From: a bacterium HR23
Lineage (GTDB): Bacteria > Chloroflexota > Dehalococcoidia > Lucifugimonadales > HRBIN23
DNA: 13,580 nucleotides
Direction of reading: 5' to 3'
Assembly: GCA_002923335.1 (NCBI GenBank)
Contig: BEHZ01000038.1
Coordinates: 1-13,580, forward strand
Below are positions 13,413 to 13,580 of this stretch, one piece after another; within the stretch, counting starts at the first letter, position 1; the number at the start of each line of letters is the position of its first letter. A program made the position numbers and the translations under genes. The notes beneath the pieces were generated by a model, which was not told the DNA's origin, made no database searches, and saw only the letters and a list, made by a program, of their open reading frames with translations.

Positions 13413-13580
13413 ATGCATCTGCGCTCCCTGGAATGGCGGGACGGGGCCCTGTGGGTGCTGGACCAGTCGGCCCTGCCAGCACGGGTGGTGTGGCTGGCCC
13501 TGCGCACCCCGCAAGAGGTGGCCGATGCCATCCGCACCATGAAAGTGCGGGGGGCACCGGCCATCGGCATCGCGGGAGCC
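13413..13580 (+). CDS. mtnA: S-methyl-5-thioribose-1-phosphate isomerase, N-terminal part (runs off window)
   Basis: The first 56 codons of a methionine-salvage enzyme that converts 5-methylthioribose 1-phosphate to 5-methylthioribulose 1-phosphate (eIF2B-like family). The N-terminus reads MHLRSLEWRDGALWVLDQSA, then VVWLALRTPQEVADAIRTM and VRGAPAIGIAGA, the characteristic MtnA opening, including the conserved VRGAPAIG. GGAGG (13403-13407) lies 5 nt before ATG 13413. The gene continues beyond the window, so completeness and operon partners cannot be judged. Related ribose-1,5-bisphosphate isomerases share parts of this pattern, but the LRSLEW start favours MtnA. Confidence 0.9.
   Translation, partial: MHLRSLEWRDGALWVLDQSALPARVVWLALRTPQEVADAIRTMKVRGAPAIGIAGA

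Noticed and set aside
1..13580. CRISPR arrays, insertion sequences, tRNA or rRNA genes
   Set aside because: No regularly spaced repeats, transposase, terminal repeats or tRNA-like cloverleaf could be recognised on either strand by reading.

Overview
This GC-rich bacterial window reads as ordinary free-living chromosome: densely packed metabolic genes on both strands and no phage, IS, CRISPR or plasmid signature. Protein style, compact promoters and gene content would suit a Chloroflexota-type bacterium, but no phylogenetic marker here is decisive, so the phylum is a low-confidence inference.

Layout. (1) 1-1048: the C-terminal two-thirds of glutamyl-tRNA synthetase, running in from outside the window and converging on a 3-hydroxyisobutyrate/tartronate-semialdehyde reductase-type dehydrogenase (minus strand). 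(2) 1954-2156: a divergent promoter region with two sigma70-type promoters whose -35 boxes are 4 bp apart, serving the dehydrogenase (minus) and a crotonase-fold protein (plus) that lacks both canonical hydratase glutamates. (3) 3217-4158: a ribokinase-family sugar kinase (minus), divergent from a BtuF-like cobalamin-binding protein (4276-5216) broken by a one-base frameshift. (4) 5312-9938: a small winged-helix-like protein followed by glcD, then a promoter and glcE-glcF. Together these encode a glycolate (or related 2-hydroxyacid) oxidase of FAD, FAD-like and Fe-S subunits. (5) 9989-12451: selD (selenophosphate synthetase), a JAMM/MPN metallopeptidase and a secreted PDZ protein, ending in a strong intrinsic terminator. 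(6) 12531-13325: a short-chain dehydrogenase (minus), divergent from the first 56 codons of mtnA, which runs off the end.

The most notable feature is selD. Its catalytic residue is encoded by an in-frame TGA at 10037-10039 (Sec17), immediately followed by a strong bacterial-SECIS-like hairpin (10042-10081). Ordinary gene calling would start this gene at a TTG inside the hairpin and lose the catalytic centre. The organism therefore probably decodes UGA as selenocysteine and makes its own selenium donor with a selenoenzyme.

Other points of interest are a recurrent compact promoter (TATCCT-type -10 only 9-21 nt before the start codon, nonamer CTATCCTGC at three promoters), a long hairpin that buries the ribosome binding site of the PDZ gene, and three alternating complementary hexamers just before selD. 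Metabolically, glycolate oxidase makes glyoxylate, and the HIBDH-family enzyme could be a tartronate semialdehyde reductase in the same route, although the genes are not in one operon.
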